This document shows positions 62,158 through 64,000 of a stretch of DNA of 64,000 nt, piece after piece. Origin of the DNA: an uncultured Kiritimatiellota bacterium (lineage in GTDB: Bacteria > Verrucomicrobiota > Kiritimatiellia > RFP12 > UBA1067); the NCBI GenBank assembly GCA_934667425.1, contig CAKULV010000003.1, forward strand, positions 1-64,000. Reading direction: 5' to 3'. Each line of letters opens with the position of its first letter. Within the stretch, counting starts at the first letter, position 1. Below the pieces are notes generated by a model. The model saw nothing but the letters and a program-made list of their open reading frames with translations, was not told where the DNA came from and did no database searches. The position numbers and the translations under genes are program-made.

Positions 62158-64000
62158 TCACTTGACGACGATGCGCAGGCCGACGGGTTCACCGCTGAAC
62201 TCCAGGATTTCCGCCGAACCTTCTCCCGTGAACGAGATCTCCAGGCGGGACACGCTTCCCGCCTCCGCCTCAAACGAATAGAGTCCGCCCCGGGGAGCCA
62301 GCGGTACGCCATTCAGGCGAACGGCCAGCGTTCCCCCTCCGTTGATGTCCGCCGCAAACGACTGCATGCCCGCCCGCGGCGCCACCCAGTCGACAGTCAG
62401 GGACTCGCCGCTCCCCAGCGCGACGCCATGCGCACCCTCCACGACTGCGGACGATGCCGCGACAACCCTCCCTCGCCTGCCGACAAGGCGGTCCGCGTAA
62501 GTCGGTCTCCAGTCGTATTCGCCCGCCCCGATGTCAAGCGCCCCATTGTAGACGCGCTGACCGCCGCAGGCATCCAGGCCTGTCTTGAACCTCTGCCACT
62601 GCGCGGGGAAGAACGCGTCATAGGCATCACGCCAGCCCTTGTCCACAACCACCGAGTTCTCGGCCGTCAGCGGACGGTAGGCCGCGTCATGCGAATCGGC
62701 TTCCGGCTGATCGACCTTGCAATGCGAATCCCGATATTCCGGCGGCAGGGACGTGTCGGCGCGGAATACGCAGTTCGAATAGCGCCGCATGGGCCCGAAT
62801 CCGTCGTAAAGGATCGTGTTGACCGTCTGGCCGCCGTCTTGTATCCCGAGGATCATGCCCGAGTTCGGCCGGTCCGGATCGCGGTAGACCGAACAATTCA
62901 GGACGAGGGCCGACGTATAGAGGGTTTCGCCATCGGCCACGCAATCGACATATTCCCCGGTGAACCCGCCCGTGCCGTAAGACCAGGATGCGGCCTGGTT
63001 GTCCTTGATCAGGCAGCGAATGCAGGTCGATCTGTAGACGCCGCCCCCACGCACCGCCGTATTGTTCGTGATTACACAATCGACAATGGCCGAGTTCCCC
63101 TGTGAATCGGCGGACACTCCTCCGCCGCAGTTGCCGTTGTCGCTCGACATGTAGGCCGCGCCGCCACGGATCGTGAAGCCCTGAATGTAGGCGCCGTCTT
63201 CCAGGAATACGCACCGCACCGCGTCCGATCCCCAGCCGCCCGCATCGGCCGACCGGTGCCCGACTATGGCCGTGGCGTCCGGCCCACCGTCCGCAACAAG
63301 CCCAACGCCGGCCTTGACCACGACACGGTTCGTCGTGCCTCCGCGAACATCCATCAGACCCTGGCGGTCGCCATAAATTCCCGGCGCAACATGCACGATG
63401 CCGCCGGAAGACACCACGCCCATGGCCTTTTTGATTGTGCCGAATGGACTTCCCTTCCTGAAGCCGACGTTGGCGTCGTCGGATCCGTCATCGTCAACAT
63501 ACCACTCGTCCTTTGCATAGGCGACGGAAATGCCATAGTCCTGCGCACGGCCCTCAACCGTTCTGGTGTAGACGAAGTCGTCGTCGACGTCCGCGAACTC
63601 AAAAGTTTCGCCGGCGAATGTCAGCGACTTCACGACCGCATCCTTCGAAGGGAAGGTTCGCGCAAACGAAACGACATTCGAGCCTCCGGTCGTGTCCACC
63701 GAGACGGACAGGCCGGCCGGCGGCGTCCGCACCCAATCGTATTCGACCGCACCGATGTCCATCTTGCCGCCGAGTATGCGCGCGCCGCCGATGGCATCCT
63801 TGCCCTTGTAGTCCGCCAACGCCGGTGGCCAAGTGGCGTCGTAGAAGGAAGTGTCCGCCACCGCATCGACGAGCGGGCTGCCCTTCAGCGGCATCCCGTC
63901 CGGAGCGAAGACGTAATCTGCCGCCGGCCGGTCTACACACCCCGTGTAGACCGACGAATCTCCGGGCGTGGAGCCGGTCACGTAATGGCAGCCGCTGAAC
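62158..64000 (-). CDS. Secreted parallel beta-helix protein with conserved C-terminal domain (partial)
   Basis: The frame is open from the window edge to the stop at 62158-62160, about 614 residues, with the N-terminus outside. The sequence repeats the module design of the 25369-29562 protein: EWYVDDDGSDDANVGFRKGS, GTIKKAMGVV, then VHVAPGIYGD and a helix ladder (CVITNNTAVRGGGVYRSTC). The last 130 residues align with the end of that protein: GGQRVYNGALDIGAGEYDWR, LAVRLNG, FTGEGSAEI, and finally GLRIVVK. It is 17 bases upstream of the GH109 gene and first or middle in the operon. No catalytic residues stand out. Confidence 0.7.
   Translation of the reverse strand, partial: FSGCHYVTGSTPGDSSVYTGCVDRPAADYVFAPDGMPLKGSPLVDAVADTSFYDATWPPALADYKGKDAIGGARILGGKMDIGAVEYDWVRTPPAGLSVSVDTTGGSNVVSFARTFPSKDAVVKSLTFAGETFEFADVDDDFVYTRTVEGRAQDYGISVAYAKDEWYVDDDGSDDANVGFRKGSPFGTIKKAMGVVSSGGIVHVAPGIYGDRQGLMDVRGGTTNRVVVKAGVGLVADGGPDATAIVGHRSADAGGWGSDAVRCVFLEDGAYIQGFTIRGGAAYMSSDNGNCGGGVSADSQGNSAIVDCVITNNTAVRGGGVYRSTCIRCLIKDNQAASWSYGTGGFTGEYVDCVADGETLYTSALVLNCSVYRDPDRPNSGMILGIQDGGQTVNTILYDGFGPMRRYSNCVFRADTSLPPEYRDSHCKVDQPEADSHDAAYRPLTAENSVVVDKGWRDAYDAFFPAQWQRFKTGLDACGGQRVYNGALDIGAGEYDWRPTYADRLVGRRGRVVAASSAVVEGAHGVALGSGESLTVDWVAPRAGMQSFAADINGGGTLAVRLNGVPLAPRGGLYSFEAEAGSVSRLEISFTGEGSAEILEFSGEPVGLRIVVK

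Overview
The window is GC-rich, densely coded bacterial DNA. The gene content suggests a gut or anoxic-habitat member of the PVC superphylum, most likely Kiritimatiellota (Lentisphaerota is the main alternative). The pointers are very large secreted parallel beta-helix and autotransporter-strand proteins, Tat-exported Gfo/Idh/MocA proteins including a GH109-type glycosidase, DUF4838 and GH110-like enzymes, and regulators that join a LacI-type sugar sensor to an AraC or GntR DNA-binding domain. This placement is inference from family content. There are no rRNA, tRNA, CRISPR or insertion-sequence features.

Layout. 1-3940: end of an enolase-superfamily sugar-acid dehydratase, a secreted hydrolase-like protein, an SDR dehydrogenase and an MFS transporter, probably for sugar-acid use. 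3941-10553: heptamer repeats, then one long operon, secY - ACT protein - nagB - yihY - metallopeptidase-like - Tat Gfo/Idh, ending at a hairpin. 10560-13686: aconitase, a Phd/VapC toxin-antitoxin pair and a truncated HTH gene. 13669-34688: a XylR-like regulator divergent from a run of giant exported glycan-active or adhesive proteins: beta-helices, an autotransporter-strand protein, a propeller-GH2 fusion, and a 1,686-residue fusion of a GH110-like beta-helix with a TIM-barrel hydrolase. 34701-38572: RhuM, a sialate-O-acetylesterase-like enzyme and a GH43-like enzyme. 38827-48622: an Mpv17-like membrane protein, a GntR/LacI-type regulator, a DUF4838 enzyme, a second autotransporter-strand protein, and an AAA/DUF4143 ATPase. 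48726-56254: an aromatic amino acid operon (aroF-pheA-aroB-aroA-aroC-tyrA-aroE/K). 56289-64000: a second XylR-like regulator converging on a minus-strand glycan operon (TIM-barrel hydrolase, GH109, beta-helix running off the window).

The most striking element is a complete attenuator ahead of the aromatic operon: a 24-codon leader peptide rich in Phe, Trp and Tyr codons, a hairpin plus T-run terminator, and an alternative antiterminator pairing that shares the terminator's 5' arm. Other points of interest are leaderless-type promoters on five genes (three of them regulators or a RhuM protein), inverted repeats that enclose the -10 element of regulated glycan promoters, a shared C-terminal domain in two beta-helix proteins, an unusually short EPSP synthase, an AroE-AroK fusion, and three heptanucleotide repeat families. 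The catabolic picture (GH109, GH110-like, O-acetylesterase, NagB) fits use of host or mucin-type glycans, but no enzyme specificity can be proved from sequence alone. No TonB/SusCD or ABC sugar importer is seen; the only sugar-type transporter here is the MFS protein.
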